From Blumeriella jaapii (taxonomy: Eukaryota; Ascomycota; Leotiomycetes; Helotiales; Drepanopezizaceae), in the NCBI GenBank assembly GCA_009599575.1, contig VWND01000073.1, positions 1,302,001 through 1,366,000 on the forward strand: 64,000 nt of DNA, read 5' to 3'. The notes under the pieces were generated by a model, which worked only from the letters and a program-made list of their open reading frames with translations, made no database searches and had not been told where the DNA came from. A program made the position numbers and the translations under genes. This document shows, one piece after another, positions 54,042 to 64,000 of this stretch. Position 1 is the stretch's first letter; every line of letters begins with the position of its first letter.

Positions 54042-55056
54042 TCACGCCCAAGGAGTATCGCCTCCGAGGCCGGACATCCTGTACTCCGGGCACCATTCGT
54101 CCATCATGGCCACGGAGTCGGGCAAGTACCGGCCGACCTGGTGCAAGCCCAGGGGTTGTGGATAATCAATCGTCTCGACGCTGAAAGTCTTCGCAACTTC
54201 TACGTCGGGCAGGTTGATGGCTCCCTTCGCGGGCGCCCTGATGCCTTTCTCTTCGTCGATTGCCTTCAATTTCTCCAACCTGCGGGCATTAGCCAACGCT
54301 CCAACACATCATCCGTGACGGGCTGGCCGCCCCCCGGAACTTCTTCGCTTACATGCTGTAGTAGAACTGATCTTCGAAAGCGGTCTCCTCCCGCTCGTAG
54401 TTCTCCAACACCCTCAGGATCGTACTCCGTTTCCGCAGGCTCAGCCCACCGTTGTAGCCAGCCCCGTAACGCGGATCGATCGGTGCGCCTATGAAATCGT
54501 ACTCGAAGAAATCCTCCACGCTGCGCGCCGAGTTCGAGCAAATCATGCTGTCCGATTGGAAGATCAGGATGTGTTCCCACGGGTCCAGGTTCTCCCATAA
54601 CCAGCGCTCGGTGAGAAACCCGCTCACCGCGACGGAGGTGCTGAGGTCGGTATCCTCGAGCAGGTACCGGATTTGAATCTGACCGGATTGGATATATCGC
54701 GCCAGCGCCGCAGACGTGTTGTAGTTGGCGCCGATTTCCACCGTCGTGTAGATCACAATCGGCCACGAGGGCCCGAGAACGCTACTGAAGTGCAGGATTA
54801 GCGGGATCAATTTGTTGTTGTATCTGGTATCGATTATCACGGCCACTTTCTCCCGGGAGAGCTCGCTAACTTTCTTGTCGGTTGCGGTCGCGGCGAGGGA
54901 GCTGTCAAGGTCGTAGTGGTACACCGACAGCGCCGTTTGATGGGGAAACGACAGCTTGACCGTCCATATCATGAATAGGAGGACCAAGGCGACAACGAGC
55001 GTGGTTCTCGAACGCCGCTTCCGATCTTCCAGTACGCTCGCTGCTGGTATTTTCAT
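54042..55056 (-). CDS. DUF5672 type II membrane protein, glycosyltransferase-like
   Basis: Exons 55056-54353 and 54279-54042 (intron 73 nt) give 313 aa. A short basic N-terminus (EDRKRRSR) precedes one membrane helix (TTLVVALVLLFMIWTVKLSF, about 19-38), which fits a Golgi type II anchor. The luminal part has KVAVIIDTRYNNKLIPLILHF, WPIVIYTT, a DxD-like QSDSMICSNS and the DUF5672 signature FIGAPIDP, GAGYNGGLSLR, EREETAFEDQFYYSM, then FSVETIDYPQPLGLHQ after the intron. The domain is common in fungi and resembles glycosyltransferases by its DxD and GGLSLR motifs. The sugar donor and acceptor are unknown. Confidence 0.85.
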
Positions 55057-56590
55057 CTTCTTCGCAACTTCCGGTCCTTATATGCTATGGAGATGACGAA
55101 ACTGGTGAGAATAGAAAAAAAAAAAAGCCATGAGGGAACGCCGTGGCCGTCTAAAGTACTCGAATTCAACGAGCTTAATATCGGATCGGAAACGACGCTT
55201 TTGCAGCAGAACCGCACCTACAAGTGGGGCATCATCAAACCTCTCTAACATCCTGCTTATCTCTTACTGTTCGACGCACTCCGACACAATGCCTCCGTTG
55301 GACTGGGCTCAAGAACCACGATTCAGTCAAGCTCTGACAGAATTCGATTCTGCGTGTGACGAACTGGCATTCAAGCTTCCTGCTCGTGCTCACTCTCTTT
55401 CGTTGCGGGCCTGCTTGACGATGTAGGCGACACACGAACGCTTACTTACTCGCGTGATGTTTCAGCCTTTGAGCTCGGCTATCTATAGCACTTTTCCCTC
55501 GCTTATGTTTGATGCTCATATCACGACGTGCTCACAAGCGCGTTATGAACAGGAGGTTTTCCATGTTTTCGCCATGTCTCGCATCTTTGCGACGCTACAT
55601 ATCCAGTACAGTACAAGCGTCGTATCCTCGATCCCCCGATTAACCTTTCGAGCACCGAACCTTACACAGGGGCAGTATCGTATTGGGCTGTGACACGGTT
55701 TTCTGTGCAGATCCGTCACAGCTACGCCCGCTTCTGGGTGTCGGTCGTGGCTGATCCGAACCCATCAACCTGTTAATTGGTATCACTCGTTTCGTCTGTG
55801 GATCGTCACCATGCCGAGTGGAGGGGCAGTTACTGTATGTACAGTACTGTACTACCCATCAAGAAGATCAACAACAACTACATAACGTTCAACTTAATTT
55901 GGCCACGGGGTAGGTGGGGCATGACTGGCGAAAATGCTCCAGTTTCAACTTACAGTTTTTCAGTGCCGATTTATACTTTTAGAGAAGGTCATGTCCAGAC
56001 TCGGAGAAAGACAGCAGTCTCGATACGCCTCGCGCTTGCAAATGCCCAATTCCTGTTGTAAACAGGTACAGTAAAGTACTTACTTCATCGACCTAAAATA
56101 CTGAAACAGCGACCCCAACGCGCCAGATGCAAGACAAGTGCCGCCGTATTGTCGCAGCGGAGCGAACCTGATTCGTAACTTCTTCGCCAGCGTGCTTGCG
56201 TCGTAGCAGCATCTACTGTATGTACTGTATGTACTGTGCAACTACTGTAATTCGCGGTCAACCACCCATGCCTTTTGACTACGGTACAGTACATCGTGAA
56301 CCCAATATGGCTGTTCCCCTACAACCCCGTTCATCCATTCCTGCCATAGTACAGCAATTGAAGGAAGTGCGGGTATTTACGTAGGGCCAATGGTCTGAAG
56401 AACACCGACTTCTGCAGCATACCTACCGGTAGATTTGTATGTACTGTACTGTACTGTACATAGGAAAGTGTAGGTACCTCGCTATCAGCAAGGCATGGGA
56501 AATCATATCACCGGTCCATTGTTTCTGCATTTTTGGCTCTCAGCGCCCGGGGAGTCATTACTAACAGACTTTCGAATCCCTCTCCTTCCC
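55057..56590. other. Intergenic region with a weak short frame
   Basis: 1.5 kb. A 45-codon frame at 55289-55426 (MPPLDWAQEPRFSQALTEF...) has a protein-like composition, but I could not extend it by splicing. TACTGTAC palindromes occur at 55835-55855 and 56440-56465. Otherwise nothing is seen. Confidence 0.45.
55289..55426 (+). CDS. Possible short ORF, unrecognised
   Basis: 45 codons beginning MPPLDWAQEPRF with an amphipathic middle (ALTEFDSACDELAFKL). It could be a first exon or a uORF-like frame. A GTAGGC..TTTCAG intron at its end leads to a quick stop, which argues against a longer gene. Low support. Confidence 0.2.
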   Translation: MPPLDWAQEPRFSQALTEFDSACDELAFKLPARAHSLSLRACLTM

Positions 56591-57578
56591 TCAAACCGCG
56601 TCCTCAAAATTGACATTGCCCATGCTGACATCCGGGTACACGTCGAATCTTCTCTGGCCGGAGATAGGGATGCCCTTTCGTGTCTCTTCAATCTTCGCTC
56701 CATCGAGGTCCGCATACACTATCTCCTCCGCTTCCCCGGCTTCAACCAATATCGTCGCCATAGGGTCACAAACCAAGCTGTGGCCCCAGGCATGGTAGCT
56801 AGCGTCCAGATCTCTCGACGGGCTGCAAAGCGCGACGTAGACCTGGTTGTCCATAGCTCTTGCTTGTCCCTGTAGCTTCCAGTGCATGGGTCCTGTCGTG
56901 GTGTTGAAGGCTCCTGGGTAGATCAGGGCAAAACACCCCTTCCTCGCAGCTATCATTGCGAGCTCGGGGAAACGGATGTCGTAGCAGATGGCAACGGCAA
57001 TCTTTCCGTACTCTGGAAGATCCACGATAGTGATCTTATTTCCCGGCGACAAAACGTCGGATTCTTTGAAGGTGATTTTGCCCGGGATGTCAATGTCAAA
57101 CAGGTGGATCTTGCGATGTGTGGCCAGCAGCTTTCCGTCCGGCGAGAAGGTCAGGGATGTGTTGTAGTACTTCTTCGTCTTCGTGTCCAGCTCCGGGATC
57201 GATCCCCCAATCAGATGCACCTTTGCCTCGGCGGCCATGGCCGACAAGGCGTGGAAGGACGGAGACTGCTCGTTCGTCGGAGGGGAGGGCCGGAGCGTCT
57301 CGGCGTAGGAGGGAAAGTAGTCACAGCCGTATGGCGAGTTGAAGCATTCCGGCAGCACGACAATCCGGGCGCCGGCCGATGCAGCCGCGATGACCTTTTC
57401 TCGCGCATGCGCGAGATTGTGTCTTTTGTCTGCGCCTGCGCATCGTGTCAGCTGTGCGGCCGGGGCCCGAGAGACATGAGATGCGAATGAATGTCTCTCT
57501 CTATCTCGTTCTCTCTCACGAACCCGAGGCGAGTTGCACCAAGGCCAGCTTGACTGGCTTCTTCAGGAGGGTCGACAT
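56591..57578 (-). CDS. Omega-amidase / nitrilase-family hydrolase
   Basis: Nit2/NIT3-type omega-amidase that hydrolyses alpha-ketoglutaramate and alpha-ketosuccinamate, or a dipeptide/deaminated-glutathione amidase of the same family. Exons 57578-57524 and 57435-56591 (intron 88 nt) give 299 aa. MSTLLKKPVKLALVQLASG opens the fold. A catalytic Glu lies upstream in the nitrilase N-terminal region; Glu-Lys-Cys motifs seen are VLPECFNSPYG, THRKIHLFDIDIPG (Lys) and AICYDIRFPELA (Cys). GAFNTTTGPMHWKLQGQARA and SYHAWGHSLVCDP are typical of Nit2 proteins. No presequence is obvious. Divergent from DPH1 by 682 bp. Confidence 0.92.
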
Positions 57579-58260
57579 GCTAGACGACCTATTTGCGAAT
57601 CTGCGGTATACGTGTATGTATGGCTGGTTAAGCGAGTGAGGCGTCGTCGCCGCGAGAGTAAAAAGCCTTTGCAGCGTTCGAGGTGTTGTGAACATGACAA
57701 GTAGGCAAAACGGTAGGAAGTGGTGCATCGGAGGGATTCAATGATGGGATGCAGCGTCGGCGTTTATTCCATTGGCACGCGGTCCGAGGAGGCTCGGCGG
57801 AGATAAATCAGTGCCACTAACTGAATTTCACAAAAAAATATATGTATATATGTCTATAGGTATATAGATATCTATGTGTCTAGGTATATGTGATTTATGT
57901 GTATGTGCATGTACCTTATGTATATATGTATGTATGTATGTATATGAATATGTATGTACAGTACAGTACAGTTTGCGTGTATATATATATATTTACCAAG
58001 CTGCATGTAAACCTTACTGTATTCTACATGCTATATGCAATTTACCTGCTGATGATGATGATATAATTTAACGTCTAGGAGCGAACATAAACAGTACACA
58101 TTTCCGTAAATCCGTATCGTTATCTTTTCGTGAACCCCACCCCGCATTACCCCCCCCGCCATAGATTCTCTCGAACTTCTGGTCGCAGCTCAACACCAAC
58201 ACCAACACCAACACCAACGTCAACGTCAACACCACCACCATCACTACGACGCTCGCCGTG
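57579..58260. other. Divergent intergenic region with microsatellites
   Basis: Contains TATG/TATA-rich sequence at 57835-57990, with a TACAGTACAGTACAG block at 57957-57971, and an AACACC hexamer repeat at 58190-58238 directly upstream of DPH1. Confidence 0.6.
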
Positions 58261-59702
58261 ATGGAAGAAGATAGAGCTGCGGTCGATATCGGCGTCGCTG
58301 CAGACGTTCAGGAGGAGCAGTACCACCACCATCAGCTGGAGCAGGAAGAAGAGGCTATCGCTGCCCCGCGCCAACCCAGAAAACGATTTGTGGGCAGAAA
58401 GCAAGCTGCAGAAGCCGCCGTGAAAAGTGGAATCAATACATCTGCCGATGACAGCGGCACAATTCAAGGTAAGCAAAAACCCACAAATGTCGAAACTGGC
58501 CGCCTCCACCTTCGCACTCGAGATTAACAGGCTATCGCAGCATCAAAGCCGAGACGAGCGCCCCGGACTCTGAATCAAGTCCCTCCCGAAATTCTCAACG
58601 ACCCTGATATCAACGCCGCCATTGCGCTCCTCCCGCCCAATTATTCCTTTGAAATACACAAGACTATTCATCGTATTCGGACAAATGGGTCATCGAAGGT
58701 CGCCTTGCAAATGCCTGAAGGCCTGCTACTTTTTGCAACCACGATATCAGACATCCTCTCCCAATTCTGCCCTGGCATTGAGACCTTGATCATGGGAGAC
58801 GTCACGTACGGGGCGTGCTGTATCGACGACTACACTGCGAGGGCGCTCGGGTGCGATCTACTGATACACTATGCGCATTCTTGCTTGATCCCCGTCGACG
58901 TTACAACCATCAAAACACTTTACGTGTTTGTCGATATCAGTATCGATACAGCACATCTGTTGTCGACAGTCGAGAAAACTTCCCATCGGGTAAGTACATA
59001 GCGATGGTCGGGACAATTCAATTCAACGCTACCCTTCATGGTGTCCGAGCACTGCTGGAGAAGGCAGGGTACAAGCTTTTAATTCCCCAGATATCCCCAC
59101 TGAGCAAGGGCGAAATCCTAGGATGTACGTCGCCGAAGCTGGCGGAAGAAGTCGACATGATTCTGTACCTTGGAGACGGGCGGTTCCACCTTGAAAGCGC
59201 CATGATTCACAACCCCGTCATTCCGGCTTATCGTTACGATCCATATTCTAGGAAGCTCACCAGAGAGACCTATGATCACAAGGAGATGCATACGCTCCGT
59301 CGTGAGGCAATTGCAACTGCGAGGTCGGCGAAGAAATGGGGTCTGATTTTGGGCTCCCTCGGACGCCAAGGGAACCCCCATACGATGGCTCTGATCGAGA
59401 AGAGACTAGAGGATCAAAGCATTCCTTACATCAACCTGTTACTAAGCGAGATTTTTCCTGGCAAGCTCGCTATGATGGCCGATGTGGAATGCTGGGTGCA
59501 GGTTGCCTGTCCTAGACTAAGTATCGATTGGGGCTATGCTTTCCCCAGGCCACTGTTAACACCCTACGAGGCCTTGATCGTCCTAGGTGAAAGGGAGGAC
59601 TGGAGAGTCGGCAACGGGGATGTGTATCCGATGGATTATTATGGAAAGCAGGGGCTCGGGAGAACCACAAAAGCTACGATGTTGACAGCGGCGGGAGGAT
59701 AA
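58261..59702 (+). CDS. DPH1: Diphthamide synthase subunit DPH1, with one frame break
   Basis: Radical-SAM-like [4Fe-4S] enzyme that starts diphthamide synthesis on eEF2. Exon 1 is 58261-58468 and exon 2 begins at 58541 (intron 72 nt). The three cluster cysteines are present: [22 protein letters not shown] and [11 protein letters not shown]. Other landmarks are [57 protein letters not shown] and YPMDYYG. The frame changes once between LLSTVEK and [10 protein letters not shown]: an A4 run at 58975-58978 would need one more A to give TVEKNFPSGK, which is what relatives show. No splice signal explains it. Given strong conservation on both sides, a consensus error is likelier than loss of this gene. 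Confidence 0.9.
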
Positions 59703-62374
59703 GCATCACTTGTAGTGGACGAATTCATGACCTTCTGGGATGCGAAGTGTCGGTCTGGCCATAACACTCTCGAAACTGACGACCGAAACTATTGGTCTCA
59801 AACAGACTCACTTCACAGTCACTTTGCATAAGATGACGCTGCGGTCCTCCAAGTTCCTCCTCCGCTTGTTGTAGGGCAAGAGGGAAAACGCTAGTCCCGG
59901 GCAGTGGAATTGTTCCTTGTCGGAGGGGACCTGTGATCCGATTTGGGTCTGCCTATTCTGCTGAGGTGCAGTCGGACGATTTTCAGTTCTTCGGGGTTTG
60001 AGTTGCTGTGGCAAGGTTAGGTTTGGAACTGTCCTCGGCCTTGGATAGTGATGGCGGGCACGCAGTGTGCCCTCTCAGCCTTCACGCCCAAAACGGTGCT
60101 CGGCAAAAAGCTCGTGGATGCCGGTGGCCTCAGATGGCAAACGAGACGCATGGCGCATGGAGGACATCGCAACTCAAATCTGTGATGGAGGCAGATGAAT
60201 TTCCCGAGTAATCCACCCATGGATTAAGTTTGGGACGGCATTACAGTCCTACCTACCCTCTGTCTGGCGCTTCGAGTCGAGTCTGGACCAACTGCTGTCC
60301 TGCGAAGATATCTCGATGCTCGGTAAAGACACCGAGCCTGTGACTGACTGACTGACAGTCTCCGTCTCGTGGACAGACGCACAGTACTGTACTGTACATA
60401 TGTACATACTGTACCAGAAGCCCGACACGCCATGCCTGCGGCTCTCGATCCTCACATTGACTTTCGCTTGGAAACGATCTTTATGGATAGTTCGGCCTCG
60501 GCCCTGCGACCCTGCTGCCCAGTCCACCCGACTACAGTACCGTACTGTGTACATGTTTGTTTGCAGTAGCGAGGGACATGGCTGATGGCGTGGCCAGTGA
60601 AAGACGACCACGGCCAACCCTTTACCACCATCCAGAGGCTGTGAGGCTGCCATCATGCCCGGAGCCTGGTCCGGACATAACTCCTCGCCAACGCTGACGG
60701 GCGTACGGCTTATCGCTGCCGTTGTTCTGCAACAGCACGATGAAGGAGTCGGGTAAGCTGTACGAGGGTTGGCGGGAATTTCCTTGGTCGACCAAGCGAA
60801 TCCTCCGCCCCCCTGTCTCGGTTGGGTCTTCTGTCTCGCCAAAGCTACCCAGGAACGGGGAAGAGCAACAGCCATGCCCGGTAGGCCAGGCAGGGGGAGG
60901 AAAGGGGAAAACGACCACGCCTCTTTCTACTCTGACTTGCTACTGACGAGGACGATGACGATGAGCTCTCTCGACTACGCAACCGCATCTGCACCTTGTG
61001 CTGCTGCTCCGGCCCTTTCAATCTTTTGTGGAGAGCTTACTCGGTCGGCAAGATATCGAGTACTTGTGTACATTACAGCGAGTACGGTACAGTACTTTCT
61101 CCGTCTTTGAGGGAGCACTTCATGGTTAGCACGGGCCCGGGGCTTGACAGGCGGGCACTACTAAGTACAGTACAGTGTGTACCATGCCATGCGATGCCAT
61201 GCCTGCTCCTACTTCTCCTACTCAAGGCACGACAGGCCAGGGCACTCAAGTGCCATACCGGGCCACCTTTTGTGGATGTTTGTATTGATCCCCCGCCTAC
61301 CGGATCGAAGCCGGCTCTTCTGCGCCAACACGAGGCTGAGAGTGAGACCCTGAGGGAAAGGGCCGCACGGAAGAAGAAGCATGCATCACCCTCCATTGCA
61401 GATAGAGCAAATATAAGCAGGTGCGCTAGCACAAGCGCACAGCAGCCTGCTACAGTACGACGGCTTGCTTAACCTTGACCTCAATCTCAACCTCGCCCTC
61501 CAGACCATCAACCTCGACCTCCTTACCTTCACCTTATCTTTATCCCTCGCCTTCGCCTGCTCCCAGGCGCCTCCATCCCGCTTCTCGTCTGCATATCGAT
61601 CTCTCTCCGATCACCATCGATCTCTCCCTTCACCTAGTCTAATCATTGTCTGTTCATTTCTTGTTAGTCTGCTCTGCCACGTGTCGGCGCCTAGTCACCA
61701 CTGCCGGAGAAAACTATCCTCGATGCACATGGAGCATTCTGGCTCCTGACGTTGGTTACCCGGTGATCGCCTTACTTCCCTTTACGGTGCGGGTTGTGCC
61801 CGTAACGTAGAGCGTCCCCCGTCTAACTGCTTGGTTGCAGCTTTGCTTTTTGGAAGCCGAAGGAGAATGAGAGAAGAAGAACGGGTGTTCTTCTATCTTC
61901 GTACAGGTAGCCTTCCTTGAAGATACGAATACCTCGGGTTCTTTTCCAGATGCCACCCTCGATGCTCAAAGCCTCGCGGAGCGCGTCCCCAGCGCGTCCC
62001 GCACCTCGTTCTGTCGTGCGGTTGAGGGGTCCGACACAACTCTCACGCTCCTCCTGCCCAGACCCCAAACAGTCCTTGCTGTCACTCAAAGTACCCAAAG
62101 CCGACTCTGTTGTGCAACCCGATTGTTGCAGCCCAGCAGCGAAGGACATCATACGCAACAGTATGTATCTTACATTCAACGCTCCGCGGGTTGATGATTA
62201 TGTATGTTTCATGCAAACTACTCGTTCCTCTACACATGAGGGCTGTTTTCCCTTCTAGCTCTTCGTCGTTGTTTCGATTCAGCTCTGTTTATCTAACAAT
62301 TCCCACAGCACCGAGCTCTCTTCCTCACCCACCTACGTCCAACTTCAGATGACTCCCTCAACGTTTCAGGAATA
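59703..62374. other. Gene-free intergenic region
   Basis: 2.7 kb with TACTGTAC palindromes at 60380-60415, 60533-60550 and 61083-61175. A CTCAACCTCGACCTC-like run at 61470-61560 gives low-complexity frames. Upstream exons of the DUF6914-like gene may lie within the last few hundred bases, but I could not define them. Confidence 0.5.
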
Positions 62375-63029
62375 ATGTTCCACGCAAGTTACGCAGGGCC
62401 AGATGGCGCTCCAGAGAGCATGCCCAAATTTTGGCAGCTCGAACAGAAGTCTTCAAGTGACGTTTCTTCTGCCAAATCTCTCGTGCTCTTGTACAAGATC
62501 TTCACTCTAGATCCTGCGCGTGGGTCTCTTGAATCTCAACGCGAGGAGATATGTTCAATCATTCGTCGAGTGCCTCTTGGCCGGCAGAATCGCGAAGCTC
62601 AAATCGGGCCTCTGGCCGAAGGAGAAGGGAACCCGGTCCTCGATGGCTACGACTGCGTGATATGGACCATCGATGCAATCGACGCCTTAGCCAAAGCTGG
62701 AATTCTCTCTCTGTCTGAAATGGGTTTCAAAACTGGAGGTGAGACACAACAAGCCCGAACTTTGGCTTTTTTTAATCCTCTTCACATACACATCCGAAGC
62801 TCACTTATACTCATACTATGAGCGGACTGACATCTCTTCATTAACCCCGTCACACTCTTGCGAGTCGCAAGAGACACCCGTTTCCGCCAACTACCCGAAT
62901 GAGATGCTGACTCGGATTGATCTAGGCGAGCTTATGGCTGCCGCCCGAAAGCAAGCCGGCCCAGAAAATGCTCGGAGCATGGTCGGTGTAGACTTCGGCG
63001 GGTTGAGGGTGATCAATGATCCGAGATGA
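62375..63029 (+). CDS. DUF6914-like fungal protein
   Basis: Two exons, 62375-62738 and 62872-63029 (intron 133 nt, phase 1), give 173 aa. The order KFWQLEQKSS, LVLLYKIFTLDPARGS, ICSIIRRVPLG, YDCVIWTIDAIDALAKAGIL and, after the intron, RIDLGELMAAARKQAGPENA and MVGVDFGGLRVIND resembles a widespread fungal family of about 170 residues with an N-terminal beta-strand segment, a central (D/N)C.xW..DA motif and a short C-terminal helix. Those relatives usually begin with about 20 more residues, so an upstream exon is possible. Function unknown. The assignment to DUF6914 rests on pattern memory, not a search. Confidence 0.65.
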
Positions 63030-64000
63030 CGTCCCCTACGTTTCTTCGATGGCTCTCGATATAAATCCCGTACTTGAGTGTGACGTGAATTTGTCGATAT
63101 CTTTGTCTTCGGTCTTCTGAGCCACACTCTTCGACATCTTGACGATAGGATTTTTCTTTCTTTTTCGTTTCTTTTCTTTTGGGGACATTCTGCATCAATT
63201 CGTTTTGTTCGCTTCTATGCGGGAATAGCTCATTATGGCTGATGATCCTGGGTTGCTAATTTTACGCTATTGTTCTTATCTCTGCTTTTACCTCATTAGA
63301 GCATTCTGCATGATATGGTGTTCTTTTTATTGCTGGTACCTTAAAAGACATTGTGTAGTACGGGATGTATCTTATCGCACGATTGGGATCTCGCTGTTTG
63401 AACTTCTGGCGATTGAGCGGGAGCGGTGCGTTGATTGACATGTCCGTAGTGTTTCGCTTTGGGGCTGACGGGCATGGCTCGGGCATGGAATTCCAACACG
63501 CAATAGTAGAAGGAATCGGTCTTGTCAATATGAAGATCGATAAAATGTAATATGTGTATGTACATGGGAATCAGGGCAGAAGACTATTTACTTAGATTTT
63601 GAAAGTGATTTCCAAAAGCCTCCCACTTTGCGCTTGCTTTACCACCGTGCGTGCTACCAAATCCTATCGTTCTCGATTAAGGACTTGTAGCTTCGAACGT
63701 CTTACTGGGATTCTGAAAGTAGATAGCCGCTGCAGGACCGATGTCGAATGTTTTGGGCCTACTTATCTACCTAACGCAAGTGGGCTCCATCTGCTCCCGA
63801 TTCTCCTGACCCGGTAAGTGAGAACGAATGACTTCACAGTTCCACTAGGATTTGGGTTTTTAGGGGGCAACTAGGCTCCACAGCTTCAACTTCAGATCAG
63901 CCTGACTAGCCACGCAGCGTCATACATACATTACGACAGGCCATGTGGATGACTCCCGACAGAATGTGGCTCAAGACGATCGAGTCTCTTTTGGACAAGA
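63030..64000. other. Right-end intergenic sequence
   Basis: 970 bp to the window edge with T-rich sequence after the DUF6914-like stop. No conserved frame is visible on either strand. Confidence 0.45.

Overview
The window is nuclear DNA from a filamentous ascomycete (Pezizomycotina). The evidence is: short introns (mostly 43-92 nt, GT..AG) in most multi-exon genes; fungus-specific proteins (HapX, GH72 glucanosyltransferase, Mid2-like wall sensor, DUF5672 and DUF6914-like proteins); and an intron-containing tRNA-Gln. I cannot place it below class level from sequence alone. About 24 protein genes and one tRNA are supported. They are mostly housekeeping genes, separated by unusually long, repeat-rich intergenic tracts.

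Layout. 0-12 kb: the 3' part of an SRR1-like gene converges on a frame-broken isochorismatase-family gene; then the mitochondrial thiamine-pyrophosphate carrier TPC1, tRNA-Gln(TTG), a polyQ/proline-rich conserved fungal protein, a divergent mitochondrial pair (FMC1 and an EngB-type GTPase), and a GPI-anchored GH72 glucanosyltransferase. 12-17 kb: GNA1 (UDP-GlcNAc synthesis) converges on an aminodeoxychorismate lyase-like gene (ABZ2); further on lies a tiny myristoylation-motif membrane protein. 16.6-21.5 kb: a 5-kb stretch with no gene I can support, containing a 26-copy octanucleotide array. 21.5-28.6 kb: a Mid2/WSC-like wall sensor divergent from PAPS reductase (MET16), a small cysteine-rich secreted protein in a gene-poor stretch, and PDX1 (vitamin B6). 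30-41.5 kb: the iron regulator hapX, dihydroorotase, a 3-ketoacyl-CoA thiolase and a large low-complexity conserved protein. 42-52 kb: SPT8 (SAGA), VTA1 (ESCRT), MAM33, a DHA2-type MFS exporter and NAD-dependent formate dehydrogenase. 54-63 kb: a DUF5672 Golgi-type protein, omega-amidase (NIT family), DPH1 and a DUF6914-like protein.

Regulation readable in the sequence: a perfect SreA/GATA iron-repressor site about 200 bp upstream of hapX; two perfect CYS3/MetR sulfur-regulator sites plus a CACGTG element upstream of PAPS reductase; and several divergent gene pairs with short shared promoters.

The strongest unexplained signals are: (1) a self-complementary TACTGTACAGTA-type motif repeated in dozens of copies, almost only between genes; (2) a diverged inverted repeat near 53.5-53.9 kb that looks like a small non-autonomous transposon; (3) the eight-cysteine secreted protein; (4) single-base frame breaks next to homopolymers in otherwise conserved genes (isochorismatase family, DPH1, the polyQ protein), which read more like consensus errors than like decay; (5) a protein-like open remnant in a gene-poor island at 34.6 kb. 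I did not find a multi-gene undescribed system or a biosynthetic cluster.
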